From positions 182,661 to 246,660 of the forward strand of contig NZ_JASITB010000008.1 in assembly GCF_030063455.1 (NCBI RefSeq): DNA of 64,000 nucleotides, read 5' to 3'. Origin of the DNA: Cryobacterium sp. PH31-O1 (GTDB lineage Bacteria > Actinomycetota > Actinomycetes > Actinomycetales > Microbacteriaceae). Numbering within the stretch: position 1 is the stretch's first letter; every line of letters begins with the position of its first letter. Shown here piece after piece: positions 18,010 to 26,932 of the stretch. The position numbers and the translations under genes were made by a program. The notes beneath the pieces are model-generated. The model saw nothing but the letters and a program-made list of their open reading frames with translations. It made no database searches and was not told the origin of the DNA.

Positions 18010-18606
18010 ATGTCCCCGGTCTTACGCACCTGGCTCGGCTTCGCCGCACTCGGCGCCGCCCTGATTCATCTGGCCGTGGGCGTGACCGCTCCGTTTCCCC
18101 TCTCGGTACTCCTGGTCGGGTTCGGCATCGCTGAACTCGGCTGGGCAATCGCCACGCTCGCCGCGGGCCGCGTGATCGCGCCCCGCGTCGTCGTGGGCGC
18201 AGCCCTCATCCCAGTCTTCATCTGGGGTGCCACGGCCGCCCTGGGCAGCGGCCTCGGCGTCACGAGCGCCCAGACCGGCCTGCCGCTGTATCCGATGGCC
18301 GTGGCCTCCCTGTTCAACATTTTTCTGGCCGTCACGGTGGCCATCGCGCTGCGGCGCGCACCGAGCGGGATCCCTACACCCGTCGGTGCCGCTGCGGCCC
18401 GTGCCCCGCAGGCCAGTGAACCGCGTGCCGCCACACCCGGTGGCTGGCGCTTTCTCACCGGTCTTGTCGTCGGAGGCTTTCTGCTCTCGGCGCTCACCAC
18501 CCCGGCCCTCGCCGCCACCGAGGTCGGCTCCCACGCGGTACCCCACGGTTCGCACGGAGTGACGCAGGTCACCGTGCCAAACTCGGGCGGCCACGGGTCG
18601 CACTAA
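18010..18606 (+). CDS. Hypothetical membrane protein with His/Gly-rich tail
   Basis: The 198-residue protein has about four hydrophobic helices in its first 120 residues and a low-complexity Ala/Pro linker. A further hydrophobic segment (about 149-166) precedes a tail rich in His, Gly and Ser (H-G-S-H-G-V, G-G-H-G-S-H). The tail could bind metal, which is inference. It is not recognised as a named family. AAGGAG precedes the ATG. It probably shares a transcript with the DUF4383 gene. Confidence 0.72.
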   Translation: MSPVLRTWLGFAALGAALIHLAVGVTAPFPLSVLLVGFGIAELGWAIATLAAGRVIAPRVVVGAALIPVFIWGATAALGSGLGVTSAQTGLPLYPMAVASLFNIFLAVTVAIALRRAPSGIPTPVGAAAARAPQASEPRAATPGGWRFLTGLVVGGFLLSALTTPALAATEVGSHAVPHGSHGVTQVTVPNSGGHGSH

Positions 18607-18643
18607 AGTCCCTCGCGAAGCAATCAGCCCCGGCCGACTTGCC

Positions 18644-19978
18644 TCACCCCGAAGAGTCCAGCCCCGACTCATCCAGCCCCGCCAGGTCGGCCACCGGTGG
18701 CACGACCTCAATCGTCATGAACCGTTTGACGTTTTCATCAACGATGATGTCGCTCGGTCGCAGCGGACGGGTCAGATACAACCCGTTTAGGCTGGTTAGC
18801 CGGCTCAGCGCCACATAGGTCTGGCCGGGGCTGAACACCCGTGCGCCGAGGTCGACGATGGCCCGCTCATAGGTGGCACCCTGCGACTTATGAATGGTGA
18901 CCGCCCAGGCCAGTCGCAGCGGAAACTGGGTAAATTCCGCCACGACATCCCGGCTCAGCTTCTTGGTCGCGGCGTTGTAGGTGTACTTGTACTTCTCCCA
19001 GACGGTCGGCTCGACCTCGTGCACGTCACCGTCGATGTCGACAAACACGGTGGAGGTGACCTTGGTCACCGTGCCGATGCTGCCGTTCACCCAGCGCGGG
19101 CCACCGTCGAGTGGCGAATCGTTGCGCAGGAACATCACCTGCGCGCCCACCTTCAGTTCGAGCACCTCGTCGGCGGGAAACTGTTTGCCGCCGAAATCGC
19201 CGGTGATGTCGGCCTTGGCGGTGAGCGATTTGCCCGACAGCTTTTTTAGAGCGGATGCGTTGATGCGGTTGACAGCATCATTGCGCGTCGCGAGAGTGAT
19301 CACGCCCTCACTCGGCGGCGTGCGCGCACCGGCGCCATTGAGCGCACCGCCGATCTCGGGGGTGACCTGCCCGTGGCGCACAGCGTTGAGCATGAGCTTG
19401 AAATCATTGTCGTGCTGGCGGTGAATCTCGGTCAGCTCGAAGATGCGCAGCTCGGCATCACGCCAGACCTTCGCGTCGAAGAACCACATCGACCGGTAGT
19501 GGTCGGCGAAATAGGCGCGCTCGTCGGGGCCGCCTGGTACCGGAGCCAGCTGGTACGGGTCACCAAACAGCACGATCTGCACGCCGCCGAACACGTCGAA
19601 CGGTCGCTGCCTGGCCTGCCGCAGGCTGCGGTCGATGGCGTCCATCAGGTCGGCGTTGACCATGGAGACCTCGTCGATGACGAGGGTGTCAATGGTGTTG
19701 AGGAGCTTGCGCACCTGGTCGTTCTGGTCAATCGGGCTGTCGGCGATGACGCCGATCGGCAGGCGAAAGAGCGAGTGGATGGTCTGTCCGCCCACGTTTA
19801 GTGCGGCCACCCCGGTGGGAGCGGCAATCACAATCTGCTTGCTGGTATTCCAGGACAGGTGGTTGAGCAGGGTGGACTTACCCGTCCCGGCCCGGCCGGT
19901 GACGAAAACGTTCTGTTTCGTGCCCTCAATGGCGGCGAAAACCAGTGCTTGTTCACGGCTGAGCGGAATCTCGGACAC
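18644..19978 (-). CDS. PIF1/RecD-like SF1 DNA helicase
   Basis: The 444-residue SF1 helicase has Walker A GRAGTGKST at 28-36 and Walker B V-I-D-E-V-S-M-V near 98. The C-terminal helicase motif W-A-V-T-I-H-K-S-Q-G-A-T-Y-E-R is that of PIF1- and TraA/RecD2-type enzymes. It should unwind DNA 5' to 3' at forks or G-rich structures. Length is normal for short bacterial PIF1-like proteins. It diverges from the following hypothetical gene. Confidence 0.92.
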   Translation of the reverse strand: MSEIPLSREQALVFAAIEGTKQNVFVTGRAGTGKSTLLNHLSWNTSKQIVIAAPTGVAALNVGGQTIHSLFRLPIGVIADSPIDQNDQVRKLLNTIDTLVIDEVSMVNADLMDAIDRSLRQARQRPFDVFGGVQIVLFGDPYQLAPVPGGPDERAYFADHYRSMWFFDAKVWRDAELRIFELTEIHRQHDNDFKLMLNAVRHGQVTPEIGGALNGAGARTPPSEGVITLATRNDAVNRINASALKKLSGKSLTAKADITGDFGGKQFPADEVLELKVGAQVMFLRNDSPLDGGPRWVNGSIGTVTKVTSTVFVDIDGDVHEVEPTVWEKYKYTYNAATKKLSRDVVAEFTQFPLRLAWAVTIHKSQGATYERAIVDLGARVFSPGQTYVALSRLTSLNGLYLTRPLRPSDIIVDENVKRFMTIEVVPPVADLAGLDESGLDSSG

Positions 19979-20115
19979 GGCAGACTTTCTCTGGCAGGCG
20001 AATACTGCACGGTGTTACAGCACAGGGGACATCCCACTGTAACCGCCGACAGCCGCGCGGGGGCCGGCCCGGCAGCTGGCCCCCTGACCGACGCACCCCC
20101 CCATACAATGTTGAA

Positions 20116-21198
20116 GTGACCATTCCGGCCGAGCAGAAGCGGGCGAGCGGGCGCCGCGGCAGTATGCTCCGGGCCGTTCTCGCCACCGTTGTGGTCGCCG
20201 CGCTCCTCACCGTCGGCCTTGTTGGCACGATAGAAGCCCTCAATCGCACGGTTTACAGCGCGGGCGGCTTTGCCCGACAGTACCTCGACGCACTGGCGCG
20301 CGGCGATACCGTCGGAGCCCTCGCCCTCGACGGGGTCAAGCCGGGCGCGGCCGATCTTGCCGCGTGGGGACTGACCGACGAGGCGGCAAGTAATCTGCCG
20401 GAGACGCTGCTGCGGGCATCCGTTCTCGGCGGCCTTGACAATATTGAGCTCAGGAGCGCGACCGCCACAGCGGCCACCGACGACGGAACCGCCCAGACCG
20501 TGGTGTTCGACTTCGATTTGAACGGCACCGCGTCGAGCATGACGTTCACCGTCGAGCGGGCCGGCACCTTCGCGGGCGTTTTCCACGCCTGGCGGTTCAC
20601 CGTCAGCCCTCTCGCGGTGCTGCAGGTCTCGGTGCTGCACGAACGATCGTTCACGGTCAACGGCCTTACCCTCGACACGCGCGCCCACAGCGCAGCGGAT
20701 GCCCCCACCACGTTCTCCACGTCTGCCGCCTATCTCGCCTTCGCCCCGAACCGTTACACGTTCGAGCACGACTCGGCCATGCTCACCGCAAAGAAGGCCA
20801 CGGTGCGCGTCACGGCGGCCGGCCCGACCGCCGTCGAGGTCGACGCCGTGCCGAGCGAGACCATGGTGGCCCAGGTGCAGTCGGAGCTGAACAAGTTCCT
20901 CGACGCGTGCGCCACCCAGACGGTGCTGCAACCGACCAGCTGCCCGATGAGCTTCCCCATTGATGACCGTATTGAGGGCACGCCGGCCTGGTCGATCACG
21001 GCGTATCCACCCGTCACCCTGACTGCCGGCGAGTTTTCGTTCGAGATGGTCGGCACGGACGGGCTGGCCCATATCGTGGTCGAGGTACAGTCCCTGTTCG
21101 ACGGCGACGTCAACATTCGCGACGAAGACGTGCCGTTCACGATGGGCCTCAGCGTTGTCGTGCAGCCAAGCGGCGCCCTCGCCATCCAACTGCACTAG
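20116..21198 (+). CDS. Hypothetical membrane-anchored extracytoplasmic protein
   Basis: The 360-residue protein starts at GTG 20116. A basic N-terminus is followed by one hydrophobic helix (about 18-40), then an exported region of about 320 residues rich in beta-prone Thr/Val stretches. The pair C-A-T-Q-T-V-L-Q-P-T-S-C could form a disulfide. No enzymatic motif is seen. Proteins of this type are common, unnamed envelope proteins of Microbacteriaceae. It converges with the CopD-CtaG gene 18 bp downstream. Confidence 0.7.
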   Translation: MTIPAEQKRASGRRGSMLRAVLATVVVAALLTVGLVGTIEALNRTVYSAGGFARQYLDALARGDTVGALALDGVKPGAADLAAWGLTDEAASNLPETLLRASVLGGLDNIELRSATATAATDDGTAQTVVFDFDLNGTASSMTFTVERAGTFAGVFHAWRFTVSPLAVLQVSVLHERSFTVNGLTLDTRAHSAADAPTTFSTSAAYLAFAPNRYTFEHDSAMLTAKKATVRVTAAGPTAVEVDAVPSETMVAQVQSELNKFLDACATQTVLQPTSCPMSFPIDDRIEGTPAWSITAYPPVTLTAGEFSFEMVGTDGLAHIVVEVQSLFDGDVNIRDEDVPFTMGLSVVVQPSGALAIQLH

Positions 21199-21216
21199 CG
21201 CCCGGGCCGCGAACCC

Positions 21217-23205
21217 CTACCCGGGGGTCTGCGCGTCGCGCTGGGCGATTCGGGCCAGGTTTGCGTTGTACGCGATCAACTCGGCGTCCTCGTTGCGGTC
21301 GGCCTTGCGATCGAGTCGCCGGGTGACCTTGGTGTCGTCGCGGCTCCATTGGATCGCTACGACGACGGCCAGCACGAAGGTCGGCAGTTCGCCGATTCCC
21401 CAGGCGACGCCGCCGCCCATCTGCTGGTCGGCGATGGCCGAGAGCCCCCAGGTACGGCCCATCGCGCCGTACCAGTCAGCCAGGAGCAGTCCGGTGCCGC
21501 TCATCAGTGCAAGACCGAAGAACGCGTGGAACGCCATGGTCACGAGCAGCAATAGCAGGCGGAAGGCGTACGGCAACCGGAACGGCACCGGGTCGATACC
21601 GATCAGGGACTGTACGAACAGGTAGCCGGTGATCAAAAAGTGCACGATCATCCACTGGTGGCCGATATGGTCGGTCGTCGCCCAGCTGAAGATCGAGGTG
21701 TAATAGAACACCCAGAGCGAGACGCCGAACAGGAGGGCGGCGACGATCGGGTTAGCCACGATGCCGGCGAAACGCGAGTGCACCGCCGTCAGGATCCATT
21801 CACGCGCCCCGCGGCTGCCGTCCTGTCGCTTGGCGATGGCGCGCGCGGCGAGCGTCACCGGGGCGCCGGGCACGAGCATCAGCGGCACGAGCATGGTCAG
21901 CATCATATGCATGAGCATGTGGGTAGAGAACAGGTACTTCTCGTACACATTCACGCCGCCGTTGGTGATGTAGAACAGGGTGAGCATGCCGAGAATCCAA
22001 AGCACGCTGCGGTAGATCGGCCAGGCGTCGCCGCGGCGGTGCAGCCGCCAGACGCCGGCGAGGTAGAAGAAAATGCCGAAGGCGCAGAACAGGATCCAGG
22101 CGAGGTCAAAGTTCCACTCGGTGATGTAGCGCGACGAGGTCAGTTCGGGCGGCAGCAACTCGCCGGTGAGAACCTGCGCCGGCGTACTCTGCGCAACCTC
22201 GGTTGCAACCACCTGGGCCACGGGTGTCGCCGTGCGGGCCAGAGCGGCGGCCACGCCGGAGGCGAGCCCCATGAAGCCGAGCTCGGTCACAACGAGCCAC
22301 CAGAACCAGCGCCCGCCCGCGGGCTCGGTCCGCTGCATCCGCTTGATGAAGAACTGGCGTTGCAGAACCCCAAAGGCGCCGAGGGCCACGAGTGCGACGA
22401 CCTTGACCAGCACCAGAATTCCGTAGGGGCTGAACAGGTTGTCCCAGCTGCCGATGCGCAGCTCCGCGCTGACATAACCAGACGCCGCCACGACGATGAA
22501 AGAGACCAGCGCAAGCGAGGAATACCGCCCGATCACCTGGCGGATGCGTTCGCCGTCCAGCTGGGTGCGCAGCACAATGATGGTCAGCAGGCCGCCCAGC
22601 CAGATCGCCGCGAAGACGAGGTGCAGGCCCAGGGCCGTGATCGCGGCGTTGTGCCCGGCAGCGCCGGCTGAGTGGCCCTGCTGGGCCATCGGCAGAAGCG
22701 AGGTCAGAGCCAGCACGGTCACGAAGACCAGCGCGGTCTGGTTGCGCACGGCGAAACACAATACGGTGACGCCAGCCGCGATCAGCGTGGTTGCGAGCCA
22801 GGCCTGCCCGAGCTCGATCTGGCTGAAGAACTGCCCGACCGTCGCACTGAACTGGTCGCTCACACCGAAAGGCACGTTGGTGACCTGCAGAAAGGTCAGA
22901 AAACCGGTGACAGCGGATGCGACGGCGAACAGCGCAGCCGACGCCGCAGCGAAGTCAAGGGCGGTGCCGAACTCGCGTTCCTTTGGGCTGAGCGCGAACA
23001 GCGTGAGCACGAGGGCGCCGATCGTGCCGGCTGCCGCGACGTTAACCACGAGCTTGGCGATGGGGAGTCCCCAGCGCACCACCGGCCCGGGGTCGGCGAG
23101 CAGCTGCGCCGAGGCGCCACCGCCATAAGCCAGGGCGACAAGGGTGGACAACACAGCGACCAGCAGCAGGGCTGCCGGTCCAAGAACGCGGACGATACGA
23201 AGCAC
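21217..23205 (-). CDS. CopD-CtaG fusion: copper resistance/cytochrome c oxidase assembly protein
   Basis: The 662-residue polytopic protein has a CopD-like N-terminal half with paired helices and a G-L-H-L-V-F-A-A-I-W-L-G-G-L copper-handling region. The C-terminal half is the caa3-type CtaG fold with S-T-H-M-L-M-H-M-M-L-T-M-L. The Met/His-rich helices fit copper transport for cytochrome oxidase assembly. Fusion of the two domains is common in actinobacteria. The final 40 residues are charged. The gene lies just after the hupB terminator. Confidence 0.9.
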   Translation of the reverse strand: MLRIVRVLGPAALLLVAVLSTLVALAYGGGASAQLLADPGPVVRWGLPIAKLVVNVAAAGTIGALVLTLFALSPKEREFGTALDFAAASAALFAVASAVTGFLTFLQVTNVPFGVSDQFSATVGQFFSQIELGQAWLATTLIAAGVTVLCFAVRNQTALVFVTVLALTSLLPMAQQGHSAGAAGHNAAITALGLHLVFAAIWLGGLLTIIVLRTQLDGERIRQVIGRYSSLALVSFIVVAASGYVSAELRIGSWDNLFSPYGILVLVKVVALVALGAFGVLQRQFFIKRMQRTEPAGGRWFWWLVVTELGFMGLASGVAAALARTATPVAQVVATEVAQSTPAQVLTGELLPPELTSSRYITEWNFDLAWILFCAFGIFFYLAGVWRLHRRGDAWPIYRSVLWILGMLTLFYITNGGVNVYEKYLFSTHMLMHMMLTMLVPLMLVPGAPVTLAARAIAKRQDGSRGAREWILTAVHSRFAGIVANPIVAALLFGVSLWVFYYTSIFSWATTDHIGHQWMIVHFLITGYLFVQSLIGIDPVPFRLPYAFRLLLLLVTMAFHAFFGLALMSGTGLLLADWYGAMGRTWGLSAIADQQMGGGVAWGIGELPTFVLAVVVAIQWSRDDTKVTRRLDRKADRNEDAELIAYNANLARIAQRDAQTPG

Positions 23206-23236
23206 CAGACCAGCTTATTCGCCCCGGCAACGACAA

Positions 23237-23264
23237 AAGGGCGCCGACCGTAGTCGACGCCCTT
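23237..23264 (-). terminator. hupB intrinsic terminator
   Basis: On the minus strand a 12-bp stem with one wobble (core GTCGAC-TACG-GTCGGC) is followed by a T-run, 15 bp after the hupB stop. Its core is shared with the rpsN terminator. Confidence 0.85.
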
Positions 23265-23279
23265 CTTTTACTACAAAAG

Positions 23280-23567
23280 CTACTTGGCGGCGGCCTTGAG
23301 CTTGCTTCCGGCGGTCAGCTTGACGCGGTGGCCGGCAGCGATGGCGATCTCTTCGCCGGTCTGCGGGTTGCGGCCGGTGCGAGCGGCGGTTGCGGTGCGC
23401 TCAACGCCCAACCATCCCGGGATGGTGACCTTGCCATCAGCGGCAACGGTCTCGGCCAGGGTTGCAAAGAATGCGTTCAGAACGCCGTCAACGGCGGCCT
23501 GGCTCTGTCCGGAGTCAGCGGCAACCTTGGCAACGAGCTCGGTCTTGTTCAGCGACTTGTCAGCCAT
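23280..23567 (-). CDS. hupB: HU family DNA-binding protein
   Basis: The 95-residue protein is a compact HU. It has the N-terminal helical dimer part (N-K-T-E-L-V-A-K-V), the beta-arm core with G-R-N-P-Q-T-G-E-E-I, and A-G-S-K-L-K-A at the end. The long Lys/Ala tail of mycobacterial HupB is missing, giving a bacterial-standard length. It bends DNA and compacts the nucleoid, and supports initiation at oriC. It has its own promoter region (gap 23568-23803) and a terminator. Confidence 0.97.
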   Translation of the reverse strand: MADKSLNKTELVAKVAADSGQSQAAVDGVLNAFFATLAETVAADGKVTIPGWLGVERTATAARTGRNPQTGEEIAIAAGHRVKLTAGSKLKAAAK

Positions 23568-23805
23568 TGAGTGTCCTCCTCGGACCTTCGTCTGTAAAAA
23601 CAGCGATATTCGTAGTGCGGATGCTCCTCGAGAGAGAAGCCCCGCTGGTCGGTTCGACCGAGTTGAAATCTAGCATTGATCCACCAAAAACCCCGGATCT
23701 ACGGCGTTTTCGAGCCATTTCAAGGCAATTTCACCCTCAGAAGCACCCGATTTTCGCTTTCCGCGAAACAGCACAGAACCCACGGTGGGCACCGTTCGAA
23801 CACAA
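23568..23805. other. Upstream region of hupB
   Basis: The gap is AT-richer than its surroundings and must hold the hupB promoter. No confident -10/-35 pair was fixed by eye. No other gene is seen. Confidence 0.4.
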
Positions 23806-23837
23806 AACGGGATGCCGACCGAAGTCGACATCCCGTT
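23806..23837 (-). terminator. rpsN intrinsic terminator with TTCG loop
   Basis: A 14-bp stem with one wobble closes a TTCG tetraloop and is followed by TTTTG on the minus strand, about 40 bp after rpsN. Confidence 0.88.
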
Positions 23838-23878
23838 TGAATGCTGCACAGGCCGGCGAAACCGGCTACCAGCAGGAG

Positions 23879-24184
23879 TTACCAGCTGGACTTGGTGATA
23901 CCGGGCAGCTCGCCGCGGTGCGCCATGTCGCGAAAACGAACACGCGAGATGCCGAACTTGGAGAGGTGGCCACGGGGACGACCGTCAACGGCGTCACGGT
24001 TGCGCAGGCGCACCGGGCTAGCGTTGCGCGGCAGCTTCTGCAGGCCCTTGCGAGCTGCTTCACGCGACTCGTCGGTGCCGGCCGGGTCAACCAGAGCCTT
24101 CTTGAGCTCAAGGCGCTTGACGGCGTAGCGCTCGACGATGACCTTGCGCTGGTTGTTCTTGGCAATCATGCTCTTCTTCGCCAT
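23879..24184 (-). CDS. rpsN: 30S ribosomal protein S14, zinc-independent type
   Basis: The 101-residue S14 is the longer form without the C-X-X-C zinc ribbon; no cysteine is present. It has the R-X-R-N-R pattern and the conserved [19 protein letters not shown]. It is the last gene of rpmB-rpmG-rpsN. In actinobacteria this zinc-free set is typically Zur-controlled and replaces zinc-containing paralogues in zinc starvation. Confidence 0.95.
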   Translation of the reverse strand: MAKKSMIAKNNQRKVIVERYAVKRLELKKALVDPAGTDESREAARKGLQKLPRNASPVRLRNRDAVDGRPRGHLSKFGISRVRFRDMAHRGELPGITKSSW

Positions 24185-24186
24185 GT

Positions 24187-24354
24187 TTAGCGCTCCTCAC
24201 GGAAGTCAACGTGCTTACGGATGACCGGGTCGTACTTCTTCAGCACGAGACGGTCGGGGTCGTTACGGCGGTTCTTCTTGGTCACATAGGTGTAACCGGT
24301 TCCAGCCGTGGAACGAAGCTTGATGATCGGACGTACGTCATGAGCCTTAGCCAT
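24187..24354 (-). CDS. rpmG: 50S ribosomal protein L33, zinc-independent type
   Basis: The 55-residue L33 was read from the minus strand (starts [12 protein letters not shown], ends F-R-E-E-R). It contains no cysteine, so it lacks the zinc ribbon of C+ L33. The ATG overlaps the rpmB stop by one base (TAATG), and the stop lies two bases before the rpsN start. This tight order implies one transcript. Confidence 0.95.
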   Translation of the reverse strand: MAKAHDVRPIIKLRSTAGTGYTYVTKKNRRNDPDRLVLKKYDPVIRKHVDFREER

Positions 24355-24590
24355 TAGATCTTCACCCCACGAGCGAGAACGTCCTTGACGACGCTCTCGA
24401 TACCACGAGCATCAATAACCTTGATGCCCTTTGCGGACAAGGTCAGTGTGACCTTGCGACGAAGCGACGGCACGTAGTACGTCTTCTTCTGAACGTTCGG
24501 GTCGAAACGACGCTTGGTGCGTCGGTGCGAGTGCGAAATGTTGTGTCCGAAGCCGGGAACAGCTCCGGTCACCTGGCATACAGATGCCAT
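24354..24590 (-). CDS. rpmB: 50S ribosomal protein L28
   Basis: The 78-residue L28 starts at ATG 24590 (M-A-S-V-C-Q-V-T-G); the longer frame upstream is not conserved. It retains one cysteine (Cys5) but not the C-X-X-C pair, so it belongs to the zinc-free form. Signature [10 protein letters not shown] is present. It heads rpmB-rpmG-rpsN, 196 bp after the end of zur on the same strand. No Zur box is visible directly upstream. Confidence 0.96.
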   Translation of the reverse strand: MASVCQVTGAVPGFGHNISHSHRRTKRRFDPNVQKKTYYVPSLRRKVTLTLSAKGIKVIDARGIESVVKDVLARGVKI

Positions 24591-24786
24591 GGTTACCTCC
24601 ATTACCGAAGGGCGAGTGCCCTTCCCAAGATCCCTTGTCGACGGGCACAACCCCAGATCAGCCCTGAGCTAACTCAAGGCCGGGGGGAGAAACGCCCGCA
24701 GTGTACGCGCACAGGCGTAGCAGCTGCCCACGCTACTAGATCACGGAGCGTCCTGCAAATTGGCCCGCGCGAGAGACCTGAATAAT

Positions 24787-25191
24787 CTACAAAGTGGATG
24801 CCGCGGTCAGGGCACTGCAGGCAGCACACAGCCCGAAGACGTCCACGATATGCTCAGCCTGAGTGAACCCGTTCGCGACGGCGACGTCGTTCGCCCACTG
24901 CTCGACGGCATGCGGTTCGATCTCGATCGTCAGCCCGCAATTGCGGCAAATCAGGTGGTGATGGTGCTCATTCGTGCTGCACGCGCGATACAGACTTTCG
25001 CCCTCTGGAGACTGCAGCGAGTCCGCATCTCCCGTGGTCGCGAGGTCGGCGAGCGCACGGTAGACCGTGGCGAGGCCGATCGGAGATCCGGTCGCGTGCA
25101 GTGCGGAGTGCAAGGCCTGGGCGCTGACGAAGCCGTCGTTCGCGTCGAGGGCGCCCCGCACGGCCTCACGCTGCCAGGTGTTTCGCTTCAT
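24787..25191 (-). CDS. zur: Zur-like Fur-family zinc repressor
   Basis: The 134-residue Fur-family protein has a winged-helix DNA-binding region with T-V-Y-R-A-L at 42-47. The metal-binding part has HHHH at 76-79, C-R-N-C at 82-85 and C-A-A-C at 122-125. The tetracysteine site is the structural zinc site. Position right behind znuABC, and a Zur-box-like palindrome before znuA, point to Zur rather than Fur. The ATG overlaps the stop of the permease gene by 4 bp (ATGA). The longer frame upstream runs through the permease gene and is not credible. Confidence 0.92.
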   Translation of the reverse strand: MKRNTWQREAVRGALDANDGFVSAQALHSALHATGSPIGLATVYRALADLATTGDADSLQSPEGESLYRACSTNEHHHHLICRNCGLTIEIEPHAVEQWANDVAVANGFTQAEHIVDVFGLCAACSALTAASTL

Positions 25192-26039
25192 GCCTTCAAC
25201 CGTAGCGATGTTCGCGACGACCGGCGCGCATTCGCAAGGCCGGGGCCTCCGACTGCTTGCGCCAGAGGCCTCAGCAGCAGGGCGAGTAAAAACAGCACGG
25301 CCGCCGTGAGGGCGATCGCCGGGCCGGCCGCGACGTTGAGGGAGCGTGAGAGCATCACCCCGGCCAGTCCTGACAGCGCCCCGAGCAGGGGGGCGATGAC
25401 GAACATCTGGGTGGTTGTGCGCGAGAGGAGCCGGGCGGCCGCGGCGGGAGCAGCGATCAGGGCGATGGCGAGGATGGCTCCAACGGCGGGCATCGCGGTC
25501 ACGACGGTGGCCGTGATCAACACCAGGGTCAGCAGTTCGATCGGCCATTCCCGGTATCCGGCCGCGCGGAATCCGTTCACGTCAAAGGTCGAGAACATGA
25601 TCTGCTTCCCAAGAAGGGCGATGGCCAGCACAGAAAAGGCCAACACGACGGCCACGAGCGCCACATCACGGTCGGTCACCGTGAGAATGGACCCGACCAG
25701 GTAGGAGTCGACCTTCACGGGCAGGCCCGGGTTGAGCCCCTGCAGCAGCACACCGAGGGCGAACCCGGCGGTCAGCAGAATGCCCGAGGCCACCTGGTTG
25801 CCCTGCCGTTTAACGCGCCCGATCATGCTCATGATGCCCACGATGATCACACTCGCCACCGCCGCGCCGAGCGGGACGCTCACTCCCAGGATTGCCGCGC
25901 CGACGGCACCCGGAAAGGTCGCGTGCGTGAGGGCCTGAGCAAAGAAGGTGCGCTGGCGCAACACCACGAGCGTGCCCACGAGGCCGCTGACCGCCCCGAT
26001 CAGCACCGCGGCTAACAGCGCCTGCTCGAAGTAGCCCAT
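25188..26039 (-). CDS. znuB: Zinc ABC transporter permease (ZnuB-type, second)
   Basis: The 283-residue permease of the ABC-3 family has about eight hydrophobic helices and the motif T-H-A-T-F-P-G-A-V-G (about 38-47), typical of zinc/manganese importers. It lies after a related permease, so the transporter may use a heterodimer. Overlap with the preceding permease is one base (TGATG) and with zur four bases, so the operon is tightly coupled. The C-terminus is basic and cytoplasmic. Confidence 0.93.
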   Translation of the reverse strand: MGYFEQALLAAVLIGAVSGLVGTLVVLRQRTFFAQALTHATFPGAVGAAILGVSVPLGAAVASVIIVGIMSMIGRVKRQGNQVASGILLTAGFALGVLLQGLNPGLPVKVDSYLVGSILTVTDRDVALVAVVLAFSVLAIALLGKQIMFSTFDVNGFRAAGYREWPIELLTLVLITATVVTAMPAVGAILAIALIAAPAAAARLLSRTTTQMFVIAPLLGALSGLAGVMLSRSLNVAAGPAIALTAAVLFLLALLLRPLAQAVGGPGLANARRSSRTSLRLKA

Positions 26040-26932
26040 CAGTGCGTCACCTCGTGCGCGGAACCGCGTGCGCGGCGGGGACCGCCGATTCTGTCCAGGG
26101 CGAGGCGCATCAGCAGGGCCACCACGTAGCCGGCAACGAGCACGAGCACGACGGTGGCTCCGCTCGGAAGGTCGACGCCCCCGTTAACGGAGGCGGCGTA
26201 GCCGAGCGCGAGCCCGACCCAGGCGGCCAGGATCGCGAATCCGGCGGCGACCGGAAAGAGCAGCCACAGGCGATTGGTCACCAGGCGCGCGACGGCACCC
26301 GGCACGATGAGCACGGCGAGCACGAGCAGGTTTCCGACGGCACTGCTCGCGGCCACCACGACAAGGGCGATGGCAACGTTGAGCAGAATGTCGAGCACGA
26401 GCGGGCGGTAACCGGCTGCACGGCTGCCCTCGAGGTCGAAGGCTCGAAAAACCTGTTCCTTGAGGGTGAACCCCACGATGATCAACGCAAGCAGGCACAC
26501 CACGACGGTCTGGTTGACTTCGGCCGGACTCACGGTCAGCAGGCGTCCGAACAGTAGGGCGTCGAGCTGACCGACGTAATTTGTTTCCCGTGAAACTACG
26601 ATGATTCCCACGCTGAACATGGCGGTGAACACAATGGCGATCGCGGCGTCCGAGGTGACCGCGCGTTTGACTATCACCGTGAGCACGACGGCGGCGATGA
26701 GGGCCGCCACCACGGCGCCCACGAACAGTCCGTCGCGGCCGCCCCAGACGAAGCCGATAGCAACACCGGGAAAGACCGCGTGGGTCAGCCCGTCGCTGAT
26801 GAACTCAAGCCCGCGCAGGTTAACGAGCACGCCCACCAGCCCGGCGACCAGACTGAGCACGATGAGCACGAGGAGCGCCCGCGCCATGAACGGCAGGTCG
26901 AACGCGGTGAATAACGGGATGGCCACGTCCAC
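26039..26932 (-). CDS. znuB: Zinc ABC transporter permease (ZnuB-type, first)
   Basis: The 297-residue ABC-3 family permease starts at GTG 26932 directly after the stop of the ATPase gene. It has the family motif [10 protein letters not shown] (about 50-59) and about eight helices. A parS-like 14-mer with one mismatch lies inside it at 26583-26596. Two different permease genes in one zinc operon imply a heterodimeric channel. Confidence 0.93.
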   Translation of the reverse strand: MDVAIPLFTAFDLPFMARALLVLIVLSLVAGLVGVLVNLRGLEFISDGLTHAVFPGVAIGFVWGGRDGLFVGAVVAALIAAVVLTVIVKRAVTSDAAIAIVFTAMFSVGIIVVSRETNYVGQLDALLFGRLLTVSPAEVNQTVVVCLLALIIVGFTLKEQVFRAFDLEGSRAAGYRPLVLDILLNVAIALVVVAASSAVGNLLVLAVLIVPGAVARLVTNRLWLLFPVAAGFAILAAWVGLALGYAASVNGGVDLPSGATVVLVLVAGYVVALLMRLALDRIGGPRRARGSAHEVTH

